From a virus: 64,000 bases of DNA. Where the stretch lies: positions 44,557 through 108,556 of IMG/VR virus record IMGVR_UViG_3300035670_000069; one strand, given 5' to 3'. A program made the translations under genes and the position numbers. Positions 26,092 through 35,144 of the stretch are shown in pieces (within the stretch, counting starts at the first letter, position 1; every line of letters starts with the position of its first letter). The notes below the pieces were generated by a model, which was not told the origin of the DNA, ran no database searches, and saw nothing but the letters and a program-made list of their open reading frames with translations.

Positions 26092-27489
26092 ATGAGAGAC
26101 ATTCGTAAAGCCTTTATTGTAACCTTTTCAATATTTTTGCTATATATCTATACACCACAATCACTTGCCAATGATAATATCAATTACTCTTTTACAAAAA
26201 AGCCTTGTTCTAAAAATAAACTAAATACAATAGTAAAAAATAAAATATGCCTAAAGAATGGAAAGGTTTATAGATGGGCTGTATTAGATAATAAACAATC
26301 CGTTTCTGAGACTAATTCAGTTGATAATATGTCTCCAAAACATTATTACGATACTAATTTTTTAAATTATAACGAGTGCAATGTTAACTTTCCTTATTGG
26401 GAAAATAGAGATGGTAGATTTAATTCTTCTTATAAAATTAAAGTTATACCATTTCAAACAGAGGACTATAAATCTTCTAAATCCCCTAAAGAAGAATGGG
26501 GTGAATTTTTTACATATTTTCACCAGACATTAAAAAACCTTTCAGATGTTAAAACAAATCATGTTATTGATATTGAAAATAAATATATTGATTTACCAAT
26601 TAATCTAAAATCATTGGATCTAGGCTCAAAGTATGACCATGGAGACATTAGCGTAAGGCCTCGTACTACTAAACTATTTAGCCTTGCTGTACAAAAATTA
26701 GATCCCGATATTGATTTTTCTAAATATGATGCCATTTGGCTGGTTCCACCAATATCTGTACCGACAACAGTTTTATCTAATTTTATTATTGAGGGGCCAG
26801 TTTTAACACAGGGAAAAAGATTTATGGTTGGTCTTTATTTAGGTTCAAGGCCTAATGATTTTTTTGATAAGGGAATAGATAATAAAAGTTTGCCACTAAT
26901 AGTTCATGAATGGCTGGTTCATGTTACCAGTAGTTTAGATGATACATATGGAGATATGCATTATTATAATGGCGTCGGCAATTATGGGACAGGGCTATGG
27001 TCAAATACTTCTAACTTTTCAGTAGATTTTTTAGGTTATAATAAATGGCAACTTGGAATGTTAAGCAACTCACAAATAAGTTGTGTGGACAAAAATAAAA
27101 CTTATTTTGTTTGGTTAAACCCACTACAGTCGACGAACACATCAAATAAATTGGGAATAATAAAAGTTGACAAATATGTTGCAATTACTATTCAATCTAT
27201 GAGATCTTTAGGTTACAATTATAAGTTGCCAATAAACCAAAATGGTGTTCTTGTTTCTGAAATTAATACAGAAAAAATGTATGATAATAATGTTCATGGA
27301 GATGGACAATATGTTATATGCCCGAACAGAGGCAATGAAGCAAAAATTCATGGTGGTTGCAAAACAAAAGAATTATATGATGCAGCACTTAAACTAAATG
27401 AAACAGTATCGTATAAAGGTTACAAAATAACTGTTGTTGATTCTGGAGATTTTGGAGATGTTGTTAAGATAGAATATATTGGTCTGTAG
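26092..27489 (+). CDS. Secreted M6-like (degenerate) metallopeptidase-type protein
   Basis: A 465-residue protein with a signal peptide (hydrophobic core about 8-20, cleavage near LAN 27). The stretch from residue 270 (VHEWLVHV...SLDDTYGD, then GLWSNTSNF and FLGYNKWQLGML) follows the layout of M6/immune-inhibitor-type peptidases, but the zinc motif reads HEWLVH at 272-277, one residue longer than HExxH, so activity is doubtful. Its last 10 bases are the 5' end of tRNA-Asn. Own promoter. Host-surface or secreted role inferred. Confidence 0.55.
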   Translation: MRDIRKAFIVTFSIFLLYIYTPQSLANDNINYSFTKKPCSKNKLNTIVKNKICLKNGKVYRWAVLDNKQSVSETNSVDNMSPKHYYDTNFLNYNECNVNFPYWENRDGRFNSSYKIKVIPFQTEDYKSSKSPKEEWGEFFTYFHQTLKNLSDVKTNHVIDIENKYIDLPINLKSLDLGSKYDHGDISVRPRTTKLFSLAVQKLDPDIDFSKYDAIWLVPPISVPTTVLSNFIIEGPVLTQGKRFMVGLYLGSRPNDFFDKGIDNKSLPLIVHEWLVHVTSSLDDTYGDMHYYNGVGNYGTGLWSNTSNFSVDFLGYNKWQLGMLSNSQISCVDKNKTYFVWLNPLQSTNTSNKLGIIKVDKYVAITIQSMRSLGYNYKLPINQNGVLVSEINTEKMYDNNVHGDGQYVICPNRGNEAKIHGGCKTKELYDAALKLNETVSYKGYKITVVDSGDFGDVVKIEYIGL

Positions 27490-27551
27490 TTCAATGGCAG
27501 AACAATCGGCTGTTAACCGATGGGTTGTAGGTTCGAATCCTACCAGACCAG
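27480..27551 (+). tRNA. tRNA-Asn (GUU)
   Basis: Acceptor stem TGGTCTG pairs with CAGACCA; anticodon stem ATCGG/CCGAT with loop CTGTTAA, anticodon GTT; T-arm GTAGG-TTCGAAT-CCTAC. No CCA end encoded. Its 5' end overlaps the stop of the preceding gene by 10 bases. Confidence 0.9.
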
Positions 27552-27555
27552 CGAA

Positions 27556-27564
27556 TGCTATAAT
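27556..27564 (+). promoter_or_regulatory. Extended -10 promoter of tRNA-Asp
   Basis: TGC followed by TATAAT (27559-27564), ending 8 bases before the tRNA 5' end, so transcription would begin almost at the tRNA. Confidence 0.5.
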
Positions 27565-27572
27565 AAAAGTAA

Positions 27573-27646
27573 GGTCCGTTAGTTCAGTTGGTTAGAACGC
27601 TACCCTGTCACGGTAGAGGTCGTCGGTTCAAGTCCGATACGGATCG
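27573..27646 (+). tRNA. tRNA-Asp (GUC)
   Basis: Acceptor GGTCCGT pairs with ACGGATC (one G-U); anticodon stem CTACC/GGTAG with loop CTGTCAC, anticodon GTC; T-arm GTCGG-TTCAAGT-CCGAT; discriminator G. No encoded CCA. Confidence 0.9.
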
Positions 27647-27689
27647 CTCACCAAATTGGTGAATTATAAATCGAGGAAGGGAGTTCAAA

Positions 27690-28043
27690 TTGAACCCTAA
27701 GATAACACTAGTTGGTCGTATTGGACAGGAACCAGAAGCAATCGGCACTGGTATTCGTTTCAGAATGGCCACAAACGATAGAGTAAAAAATGAAAACGGA
27801 GACTGGGAAGATAAAGATACTTCTTGGTTCACTGTTAAGGCTTGGAAAACTTTAGCAGAGCATTCAAAAAATAACCTTAAAAAGGGTAATGAGGTAATAG
27901 TTGTTGGAGTTATGCGTGAAGAAAATTGGACAGATAATGAGGGTAAAAAGAGAACATCTTTTGAAGTAGTTGCTGAGTCAATTGGAGTTACAACAAAAAC
28001 TTTAAACAAAAATACTTCTGCACAACCAAGTAATTGGTTATAA
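27690..28043 (+). CDS. ssb: Single-stranded DNA-binding protein (SSB, OB fold)
   Basis: A 117-residue bacterial-type SSB: N-terminal KITLVGRIGQEPE strand, TSWFTVKAWKTLAEH near 48, KKGNEVIVVGVMREENW near 70 and KKRTSFEVVAESIG near 91. TTG start after GGAAGGG. It sits among four tRNA genes, apart from the replisome. The short C-terminal tail ends in WL and lacks the acidic DDDIPF-type tip, so it may not bind host SSB partners in the usual way. Confidence 0.8.
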   Translation: MNPKITLVGRIGQEPEAIGTGIRFRMATNDRVKNENGDWEDKDTSWFTVKAWKTLAEHSKNNLKKGNEVIVVGVMREENWTDNEGKKRTSFEVVAESIGVTTKTLNKNTSAQPSNWL

Positions 28044-28054
28044 CTAGTAGTATT

Positions 28055-28126
28055 GGCACTATCGTCTATCGGTTAGGACATCGCCCTTTCACGGCGAAAA
28101 GACGGGTTCGATTCCCGTTAGTGCTA
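28055..28126 (+). tRNA. tRNA-Glu (UUC)
   Basis: Acceptor GGCACTA pairs with TAGTGCT (one G-U); anticodon stem TCGCC/GGCGA with loop CTTTCAC, anticodon TTC; T-arm ACGGG-TTCGATT-CCCGT. It ends one base before tRNA-Thr. Confidence 0.9.
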
Positions 28127-28127
28127 C

Positions 28128-28199
28128 GCCTCCTTAACTCAGGGGTAGAGTACCCGCCTTGTAAGCGGGTTGTCGTAGGTTCAAATCCTACAGGAGGCT
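28128..28199 (+). tRNA. tRNA-Thr (UGU)
   Basis: Acceptor GCCTCCT pairs with AGGAGGC; anticodon stem CCCGC/GCGGG with loop CTTGTAA, anticodon TGT; T-arm GTAGG-TTCAAAT-CCTAC. It reads ACA, common in these AT-rich genes. Confidence 0.9.
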
Positions 28200-28208
28200 C
28201 GAAGGGTG

Positions 28209-28221
28209 TATAATTAAAATA
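28209..28221 (+). promoter_or_regulatory. -10 box TATAAT for leaderless mRNA
   Basis: TATAAT at 28209-28214, 10 bases after tRNA-Thr and 6 bases before ATG 28221. Opens the long accessory island. Confidence 0.5.
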
Positions 28222-28901
28222 TGAAAAATCCTAAAATGCTTCATGACATGAATTATAATTTTAATATATGGTATGAAACAAATGATCCAATTTTTTCTGA
28301 TATTAGTTTAAATTCTAGATTACCCGCAAAGTGGGTTGAATTTAAATATGTTGAAAATTACAAAGATTCTATAATTAAACCGATAAATAAATATGTTGAA
28401 GCATTATATCCACCACCCAAATTAATATCAATAGAAGGAAATAACATTAGATTAAGGCAAGGGAATCATGCGGAATTTTTCTTGTTAACTAATCCAGATG
28501 GATCTTTTTATAATTTAGATAGACCATGGATGAGACAATATTACAATACATCTCATCAAATACAAGAGCCAGATGACTGTTTCCCTGGGACTTATATTTT
28601 TTATACACCATGGTATGTAGACGCTAACGTAAAGGTATTTTATGAAAAGCCAGAAAAAGAAACCACCTTTTTTGTTTATAGCAATGTGTCAATTCATAAA
28701 GAGTTTAATGACAGTGATACATATCTAGAACCAGATTTTATAAGGTTTCATTTTAAAAAAGAAGGAGATCATATGGATAGACCAGGATTTGGCAAAATAC
28801 CTAGGCAAAGTCCAATGTTTGATATTGTTTTTGAATGCGATGATATAATGTTAAATAGAGTAAAGGAGTTTTATGAACAAGATAAAGTTTTATCCTTTTA
28901 A
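28221..28901 (+). CDS. Hypothetical protein, start of accessory island
   Basis: A 226-residue soluble protein rich in aromatic residues, with a Phe/Tyr/Pro-rich centre (FPGTYIFYTPWYVDANVKV). Layout hints at a relation to the two following proteins (28873 and 29592), which have a similar order of strands. No family or catalytic residue recognised. Confidence 0.5.
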   Translation: MKNPKMLHDMNYNFNIWYETNDPIFSDISLNSRLPAKWVEFKYVENYKDSIIKPINKYVEALYPPPKLISIEGNNIRLRQGNHAEFFLLTNPDGSFYNLDRPWMRQYYNTSHQIQEPDDCFPGTYIFYTPWYVDANVKVFYEKPEKETTFFVYSNVSIHKEFNDSDTYLEPDFIRFHFKKEGDHMDRPGFGKIPRQSPMFDIVFECDDIMLNRVKEFYEQDKVLSF

Positions 28902-29601
28902 TAATAAAACGATAGAATTTGCACCAAGTCCGTATCCAGCATCAAAAAATATACCAGATTGGTATAAAAAGCAACCAGGAAATGTTCCAGAAAAAGAACA
29001 ATTTTCAATGATGAACGGGGCAAGCACTTCTACAATAAAAAGATGTATGCCTATTTTTGATATAATGACTGCTGGCTATATTATACCAATTCCATGCGAT
29101 ATATACATAGATGCTACAAATCCAGAAAAAATAACTTGGTCAGTTCCACTTGGAGTTAAAATTTTTGGATCCGATATGGTGTCTCATCATTCTAGAGAAC
29201 AATACTCTCATTATCCAATTAATACTGATAAATATCATAAAGACCTGTTTAGAATAATGCCATTCTGGTCTGTAAAAACAGAAGAAGGCTATAGTTCTTT
29301 ATTTATAAACCCAATACACAAAGATGAAGTACCATTTTGGACCTTTGGTGGATTAATAGATACCGATAAGTTTATAACTGATGGACATATATCAATGTTG
29401 ATTGAAAAAGACTTTAAGGGTGTAATTAAACAGGGTACACCATTTGTTCAGGTAATTCCTTTTAAAAGAGAAGAGTGGGAAATGGAAACCATTAGCCCAG
29501 ATGATGCACAAAAAGAAGTTGTTAAGCAAAGATTAAGCCTTAGAAGTGTATTTGTAAATGGTTATAAAAATAAAATGAGAACAAAAAAAGTATGGAACTA
29601 G
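28873..29601 (+). CDS. Protein of a PxxxIPDWYK family, copy 1
   Basis: A 242-residue protein with PYPASKNIPDWYKKQ near 16, RCMPIFDIMTAGY near 52 and GTPFVQVIPFKREEW near 195. The next gene has the same blocks, so these are tandem paralogs. I recall proteins of this shape in aquatic phages but no function. Ribosome site AAAGGAG; overlaps the previous gene by 29 bases. Confidence 0.55.
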   Translation: MNKIKFYPFNNKTIEFAPSPYPASKNIPDWYKKQPGNVPEKEQFSMMNGASTSTIKRCMPIFDIMTAGYIIPIPCDIYIDATNPEKITWSVPLGVKIFGSDMVSHHSREQYSHYPINTDKYHKDLFRIMPFWSVKTEEGYSSLFINPIHKDEVPFWTFGGLIDTDKFITDGHISMLIEKDFKGVIKQGTPFVQVIPFKREEWEMETISPDDAQKEVVKQRLSLRSVFVNGYKNKMRTKKVWN

Positions 29602-30362
29602 CAAACAAGATATCTTTTATTCCAGCATTCACTGGACATTCTGGACTATTAACTCCTCCAATGCCAGCAACAAAAAATGTGCCAGAATGGTATAAAAGTT
29701 TGGCCAAATTTGATAAATCTAATGATGACATAACTTTAGGAGTTAAGAATAGTATAGGAACTGACGGCGCCCTAGTTTCTACTAAAATGTGTATGCCATT
29801 TTTTGATGCATTAACTGGAGGGTATCATTATGTTTTAGAAGATGATGTTCATGTCGATTTAGATAAAAACGGTAAACCGATTCTCACCTGGGATGGAAAC
29901 GTAATGATGGTTGATAAAAGACCAATCATAGACATTCCAGTTCCAGACAACTGCCACCCAGTTCACTATGGCTGGAGAATGAATTGGTATTATGAAACTC
30001 CGCCAGGATATTCTGTTTTAATTACACATCCAATGAATAGATACGACCTACCATTTTATACAATGTCTGGTATTGTAGAGTCAGATATTTGGGGACTCCC
30101 CGTTTTCACGGCATTTTTCTTAAAAAGAAACTTTATAGGCACAATTAAAAAAGGCACTCCAATATTTCAAATATTTCCTTTTAAAAGAGAATCTTGGGAG
30201 TTAGAAGAAAAGGAAACAGAGCATGATCTAGATAGACACGAACTCATGGCTGAAAATAGAAGGTCAAGGCTATATGGATATTATAAACAAACAGCGTGGC
30301 GCAAAAAAATATTTGGTGTAAGTGGCAAAAATAATAAAGAGATTAATCATGACGATGAATAA
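29592..30362 (+). CDS. Protein of a PxxxIPDWYK family, copy 2
   Basis: A 256-residue tandem paralog: PMPATKNVPEWYKSL near 23, MCMPFFDALTGGY near 64, GTPIFQIFPFKRESW near 197. Overlaps the first copy by 10 bases. Conserved His/Asp residues in the middle (VPDNCHPVHYGW) could bind metal, but this is a guess. Confidence 0.55.
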   Translation: MELANKISFIPAFTGHSGLLTPPMPATKNVPEWYKSLAKFDKSNDDITLGVKNSIGTDGALVSTKMCMPFFDALTGGYHYVLEDDVHVDLDKNGKPILTWDGNVMMVDKRPIIDIPVPDNCHPVHYGWRMNWYYETPPGYSVLITHPMNRYDLPFYTMSGIVESDIWGLPVFTAFFLKRNFIGTIKKGTPIFQIFPFKRESWELEEKETEHDLDRHELMAENRRSRLYGYYKQTAWRKKIFGVSGKNNKEINHDDE

Positions 30363-31209
30363 TGTTTTAGTTTGCATTTATTCCTATAAAGGAAAATATT
30401 TAAAAGATGTTGTATATCAGTTAAGGGAAACTCAAAGTAATAATAATAATATAAAAGTTGTTATTTGGGATCAAAATCCCTTAGATAGATCAAAATTTTT
30501 TCCTGATGAAAATTATAATCATGTTTTATGGGATCAAATAATTAGTCCATCTGTTTATAAAAATTTATGCATTAAAGATAATTTTGATTATATCTTATTT
30601 ATATCTGATGAAATTTTATTAAATGAAAGTTGGGATGAAAAATTAATTAATTTAATTAAAGATAAAGATATAGTTTTATCTGGAAATAAAAAAATAAAAA
30701 TAAAATCAAAAAATTTATTTTATCTAGACAAAGAATATTTTGAAAATATTGAAGAGTTGTCCCTAACAAACTTTATAGATAGATCTTTTGTTTTTGCATC
30801 AAAAGATATTATAAATAAAATAAAGTTTCCAGAATATATAAAATATCATGGAGAAGAAGAAATTCTTTCATTAAAAATTTTTTCTAAAAAAATAAATGTA
30901 TATTCTGTTTCACAAGAAATATACTCTAAGCATTTTGAAAATAGTTTTATTTCAAAATATGTACCATTTTCTTTAGATCATAACTATAATGATGCAATAG
31001 ACCTTCTTAGGCATGGCTATAATAGATGGGAAAATTTAGGGATGGGTAAAAAAATATGTGAGGAATTTTCTCAGTTTCATGATTTTAATTTTAAACAAAT
31101 AGAATATTTACCATTTTTAAAGAATGACGTAGAATATGACCCCTATATGCTTAATTTTGACAGGGTAGACTCAAGAAGATTTGTGGCTAGGACAAAGGCT
31201 ATACACTAG
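30349..31209 (+). CDS. Glycosyltransferase-like protein (GlcNAc-transferase type)
   Basis: A 286-residue protein with a GT-A-like start (VLVCIYSYKGKYLKDVVYQL), an FDYILFISDE block near 80 in the place of the DxD loop, and YHGEEEILSLKIFSKKINVYS near 163, like the GEE-type acceptor loop of the GlcNAc-transferase (PF11397-like) family. Start at ATG 30349 or 30355. Very AT-rich. It would add sugar to a protein or glycan; acceptor unknown. Confidence 0.55.
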   Translation: MTMNNVLVCIYSYKGKYLKDVVYQLRETQSNNNNIKVVIWDQNPLDRSKFFPDENYNHVLWDQIISPSVYKNLCIKDNFDYILFISDEILLNESWDEKLINLIKDKDIVLSGNKKIKIKSKNLFYLDKEYFENIEELSLTNFIDRSFVFASKDIINKIKFPEYIKYHGEEEILSLKIFSKKINVYSVSQEIYSKHFENSFISKYVPFSLDHNYNDAIDLLRHGYNRWENLGMGKKICEEFSQFHDFNFKQIEYLPFLKNDVEYDPYMLNFDRVDSRRFVARTKAIH

Positions 31210-31234
31210 TGTATAATATAAAGAGGAGGAATAT

Positions 31235-31912
31235 ATGAATGAAGTAAAACCAGTAGAACCACTAAGTAATGAAACATGGCACGGACATAAAATTTTCATA
31301 GTTAAAAATTTTATAGACCCACAAGATGCAGAATTATTAATTCAAGAAATGAGAAATCCAAGCGAACAAAACGAATATCCATCATATTATAAAGATAGAT
31401 ATGGCGGAACTTCTCTTCCATATAATAAAAAAGTAATGGATATAATGATTAAGTATGGACACAAATCTAACGAAATGCATAAAAAAATAAATGGATTTGT
31501 TAATGATATTTATGTTTTTAAAGGATTTGGCTCCTGGTGGACAACTGGTACTAAGGGGGACCTACATATTGATGCACAAGGACCAGAACCCTGGATTGAA
31601 TGGAGCACTATTATGTATTTAAATGGTGATGAAAACCCTGGGGAAGAATTAGAAACTAGAGAAGATTACAAGTTTACTGGGGGTCAGATATATTTTCCAA
31701 ATCAAAACTTTGTATATAGCCCACGAAGATATTCTGCTGTATTTTTTCAAAGTGCTGGAACGGAATATATACATGGAATAACTAAAGTAAAAAGTGGAAA
31801 TAGATATACTGCGCTATATATGCATACGAGTTTACCAGATCATGCAGATCCAGATTTTCACCCTGGTCCGTTGCAATGGAAAGCAAGGAATTATCCATTA
31901 AACTATGTTTGA
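31235..31912 (+). CDS. 2OG-Fe(II) oxygenase
   Basis: A 225-residue prolyl-hydroxylase-type dioxygenase: LHIDAQGPE (HxD) near 112, GGQIYFPN near 150, YIHGITKVKSGNRYT near 180 with distal His and the 2OG-binding Arg. Strong ribosome site (AGAGGAGG) and a -10 box at 31212-31217. It overlaps the next oxygenase by 8 bases. Confidence 0.8.
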   Translation: MNEVKPVEPLSNETWHGHKIFIVKNFIDPQDAELLIQEMRNPSEQNEYPSYYKDRYGGTSLPYNKKVMDIMIKYGHKSNEMHKKINGFVNDIYVFKGFGSWWTTGTKGDLHIDAQGPEPWIEWSTIMYLNGDENPGEELETREDYKFTGGQIYFPNQNFVYSPRRYSAVFFQSAGTEYIHGITKVKSGNRYTALYMHTSLPDHADPDFHPGPLQWKARNYPLNYV

Positions 31913-32567
31913 TTATGAAGTCTTAGATTTAGGATTAGTATATTACAAAAATATACTAAAAAATCCAAACTCTTTAATTGAAAAAATTGAAGAATTAGAC
32001 GCCAGATGGCATAAAGATTCCCCTAAACCATATGAAACTAGTGTAAAGCCATGGGTGCCGTGGAAAAATGATAATGGATCTGAAGAGATATTTAATTATC
32101 AAAAATTTATTCCACAGGTAAAACATATAGCCCCTTGGGATAAATATAAAGAAGAGCAAACTCTTATCTCGTCTGAATTATTTGGAGCATTAGATGTAAC
32201 TTTAGAACATTATTCCACAGAACTTTATCCTTTTGCAAAAAAAAATATTAAATCAAGAGAGGCAACAATGCATCTTTTGAGATATGATAAAACAGGTCAT
32301 TTGCCAGCACACCAAGATCAAGGGGTAAGCACAAGGGTGTTGTCTGTATTATTATATTTAAATGATAACTACGATGGCGGAGAGATTGAGTTTAGACACT
32401 CTAATGTAAAAATTAAGCCTGAGCCTGGTAGTGTTTTATTTTTTCCTTCTAATTTCTTATATGTTCATGAAGTCTATCCAGTAACTAAGGGACCAAGATA
32501 TGCTTTGCCAAATTGGTACCATAATGTTGCTGGAGATGAGTTTAGAAATTCTACGGGGCAAGAATGA
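31905..32567 (+). CDS. 2OG-Fe(II) oxygenase
   Basis: A 220-residue dioxygenase with PAHQDQGVSTR (HxD) near 131, the family strand YDGGEIEF near 154, and FLYVHEVYPVTKGPRYAL near 183 (distal His and Arg). It overlaps the carbamoyltransferase start by 4 bases, so the enzymes are likely made together. Confidence 0.85.
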   Translation: MFDYEVLDLGLVYYKNILKNPNSLIEKIEELDARWHKDSPKPYETSVKPWVPWKNDNGSEEIFNYQKFIPQVKHIAPWDKYKEEQTLISSELFGALDVTLEHYSTELYPFAKKNIKSREATMHLLRYDKTGHLPAHQDQGVSTRVLSVLLYLNDNYDGGEIEFRHSNVKIKPEPGSVLFFPSNFLYVHEVYPVTKGPRYALPNWYHNVAGDEFRNSTGQE

Positions 32568-33997
32568 AAATTTTAGGAATTAACGAAACAACACACGATG
32601 CATCAATATCCTTAATAGAAAATGGGAACATATTGTTTGCTGGACATGCAGAAAGATATAGTAAGAAAAAAAATGATTGGTTCACTAATAATGAACTTAT
32701 TGATGAGGCTTTGAGTTATGGAAAACCAGATAGAATAGCCTATTATGAAAATAGATGGCTAAAAAAATCTAGAATTGTTACCCGTGGTGGATTTGGTGGA
32801 GGTAAGCCATACTATTTAGAAAGAAAAGATCTCAGGTGGATTCCTAGAGAATCTTTTAGCCATCATCACTCTCATGCAGCAGCAGGCTATTACACTAGCA
32901 AATTTGATGATGCGGTGGTTGTTGTGCTTGATGCAATTGGTGAATACAACACTTCAACAATTTGGATAGGCGAGGGAAGTAATTTAAAAAGAGTATACGC
33001 AAAAAATTATCCATTTAGTTTTGGATTATTTTATTCTGCATTTACACAATTAGTAGGGTTAAAGCCAAATGAAGAAGAATACATTTTTATGGGAATGGCA
33101 GCGTATGGAGATTGGACAAAGTTTTACCTTACAGTAAAAAAATATTTTCCAGATATTAATACTCAAAAATATAATTTTCATAAAGGTATAAGGGACTGGG
33201 GCCTGATAACAGAACAAGATAAATTTGATATTGCAGCAGCAGTTCAAAAAGTATATGAAGAAAGATTAGTTAATTTTATGGCTATGGCCAAACAAATAAC
33301 TGGTAAAAGAAATCTTGTTTTTATGGGTGGGTGTGCTCTTAATTGTGCAGCAAATACAATGCTCTGGAGGATGTTTGATGATGTCTGGATTATGCCAAAC
33401 CCAGGAGATGCTGGATCGTCTCTAGGAGCGGCTGCTGCAGCCTATGGAGAGCATTTAAAATGGGAGCATCCATATCTTGGCCATGATTTAGGCGGGGAAT
33501 ATCCAGTAAAATCTATTATGACAGAATTAATCAGAAATAAAATTGCTGCAGTAGCAACAGGAAGAGCAGAATATGGGCCAAGGGCACTGGGAAATAGAAG
33601 TATACTAGCAGATCCAAGAGATCCCAACATTAAAGATAAGGTTAATTTAATTAAAAAAAGAGAAATGTTTAGGCCATTTGCCCCAGTAATATTAGAGGAG
33701 CATGCAGGAAAATGGTTTGATATGAAATATACATCACCATATATGCAATATACTCCAAAATGTTTAAAGCCTGATTTAATACCATCAGTGGTTCACAAAG
33801 ACGGCACCTCTAGAGTTCAAACAGTAAATAAAAATCAGCATCCAGGACTTTACAATTTGCTTTCAGAGTGGTATGCTATAACAGGTGTTCCTATATTATT
33901 AAATACCAGCCTAAATATTAAGGGACAGCCACTTTTAAATGATCAAGAAGATATTAAAAATTGGGAAGGCCTATATGGAACCAGAATCATATCCTGA
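32564..33997 (+). CDS. O-carbamoyltransferase (NodU/TobZ family)
   Basis: Predicted transfer of a carbamoyl group from carbamoyl phosphate/ATP to a hydroxyl of a sugar or antibiotic-like acceptor. 477 residues: N-terminal ILGINETTHDAS, metal-binding HHHSH at 100-104, MGGCALN at 254-260, PGDAGSSLGAA near 282, and the carbamoyl-phosphate-binding YGPRALGNRS starting at 337; C-terminal LNTSLNIKGQP near 446. The usual C-terminus is slightly shortened. It overlaps an SGNH-type gene. Carbamoyltransferases are rare in phages. Confidence 0.85.
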   Translation: MKILGINETTHDASISLIENGNILFAGHAERYSKKKNDWFTNNELIDEALSYGKPDRIAYYENRWLKKSRIVTRGGFGGGKPYYLERKDLRWIPRESFSHHHSHAAAGYYTSKFDDAVVVVLDAIGEYNTSTIWIGEGSNLKRVYAKNYPFSFGLFYSAFTQLVGLKPNEEEYIFMGMAAYGDWTKFYLTVKKYFPDINTQKYNFHKGIRDWGLITEQDKFDIAAAVQKVYEERLVNFMAMAKQITGKRNLVFMGGCALNCAANTMLWRMFDDVWIMPNPGDAGSSLGAAAAAYGEHLKWEHPYLGHDLGGEYPVKSIMTELIRNKIAAVATGRAEYGPRALGNRSILADPRDPNIKDKVNLIKKREMFRPFAPVILEEHAGKWFDMKYTSPYMQYTPKCLKPDLIPSVVHKDGTSRVQTVNKNQHPGLYNLLSEWYAITGVPILLNTSLNIKGQPLLNDQEDIKNWEGLYGTRIIS

Positions 33998-34913
33998 TAG
34001 GGGAACTATTTGGGACAATTGGGAAATAACCATTGATTCTATTTATAGTACATCCGAAAAAATGGTAAAAAAAATAGGAAATCCTAAATCTATATTTGAT
34101 GACAATACAAAAAGTTTATTTGAATATAAACTAAATTCACATGGATTTAGATCTAATGAATTTGTTGAAAATAATAAAAATCCACAAATACTTTTTGCGG
34201 GATGTTCAGAAACTTTTGGACAGGGAGATACTTTAGAAAATTCTTGGCCTGAAATGTTTTTCAAAATGTTTGAAAATCATAAAAGTGGATATGAAGTATA
34301 TAATTTGAGTGTACCAGGACATGGATTTCAATTAATAATAAATTCAGTTTTACAATATATTAAAAAATTTGGCACACCAGAATATATTTTTATATTATTC
34401 CCTGATTTTCAAAGAGAAATTATTTGGCAGTATAAAGATAAAAATAAAAAAAGTTTTTCGCCTCTTGGGGCAGAAGAGGATTTTAAAAATGGAAATTGGA
34501 CACTTGTCCATCAAAGGTTAATAGATAAAAGAAAAAAAGATTTTTCATTTTTTCTTGCAGGAACTGATATAGAGATAGATCCATTAAATTCTTTTTCTTT
34601 TTTTTATTCATGTATATTGTTTTTGGACCTGTTAGAAGAATTATGCATGGCAAAAAATATAAAGTTATTTTGGACGACTTGGGATAGCCTTACTGATTAT
34701 GTTATTCGAACATTAAAATTAAAAAATGAGAATTTATTTAAAAACTATTTTAATTTATTAAATTATGATGAAAAAGATGTTTTAGAAATAATAAATACCG
34801 ATCCTAAAAAATACAATCTTAAGAAAGAAGATGGACATAAGGGGTCTGCAATTCATTATTTATGGGCCAAGGCCTTTTATGATGAATTAATAAGTAAGGA
34901 TGCTATAATATAA
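33975..34913 (+). CDS. SGNH/GDSL-hydrolase-like protein, copy 1
   Basis: A 312-residue protein with LFAGCSETFGQGD near 68 (block I, Ser in GCSET), YNLSVPGHG near 101 (block II Gly), and a C-terminal DGHKGSAIHYLWAKAFYDEL with Asp/His near 295. A paralog with the same blocks is at 49627. Start 33975 has GGAAGG upstream; an earlier ATG at 33939 is possible. It may add or remove acyl groups from glycans. Confidence 0.6.
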   Translation: MEPESYPDRGTIWDNWEITIDSIYSTSEKMVKKIGNPKSIFDDNTKSLFEYKLNSHGFRSNEFVENNKNPQILFAGCSETFGQGDTLENSWPEMFFKMFENHKSGYEVYNLSVPGHGFQLIINSVLQYIKKFGTPEYIFILFPDFQREIIWQYKDKNKKSFSPLGAEEDFKNGNWTLVHQRLIDKRKKDFSFFLAGTDIEIDPLNSFSFFYSCILFLDLLEELCMAKNIKLFWTTWDSLTDYVIRTLKLKNENLFKNYFNLLNYDEKDVLEIINTDPKKYNLKKEDGHKGSAIHYLWAKAFYDELISKDAII

Positions 34914-34919
34914 AAAGGA
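34914..34919 (+). promoter_or_regulatory. Extended -10 promoter
   Basis: TGC plus TATAAT overlapping the stop of the SGNH-like gene, followed by AAAAAGGAGG before ATG 34926. Confidence 0.45.
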
Positions 34920-34925
34920 GGAAAA

Positions 34926-35144
34926 ATGGAATCTAAAAAGAAAAGTCTTTTAAAAACACTGAGTTGGGAAACTTTTCACCTTGTCGGTGTTGCTGGTGTT
35001 ATTGCTGTTATAACTTACATTATGACAGGAGAAGTCGAATATGAGTATGCCACATTGGGAGCACTCGTATATATTTTGTGGGAAGCGCTAGGATATTTTT
35101 TGCACGAAAGAGTTTGGGCCAAATTTGGCAAAGGGGTAAAATAA
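34926..35144 (+). CDS. DUF2061-like membrane protein
   Basis: A 72-residue protein with LLKTLSWETFHLVGVAGVIAVITYI (first membrane segment about 12-35), second segment about 42-58, ending with YFLHERVWAKF. This matches the DUF2061 family layout (KTxSWRxxG ... YxHERxW). Role unknown; the family is found in bacteria and aquatic phages. Confidence 0.7.
   Translation: MESKKKSLLKTLSWETFHLVGVAGVIAVITYIMTGEVEYEYATLGALVYILWEALGYFLHERVWAKFGKGVK

Noticed and set aside
27480-28199. tRNA cluster as a prophage attachment site
   Set aside because: No integrase and no repeat of a tRNA end were seen; phage tRNA genes are better explained by codon supply.
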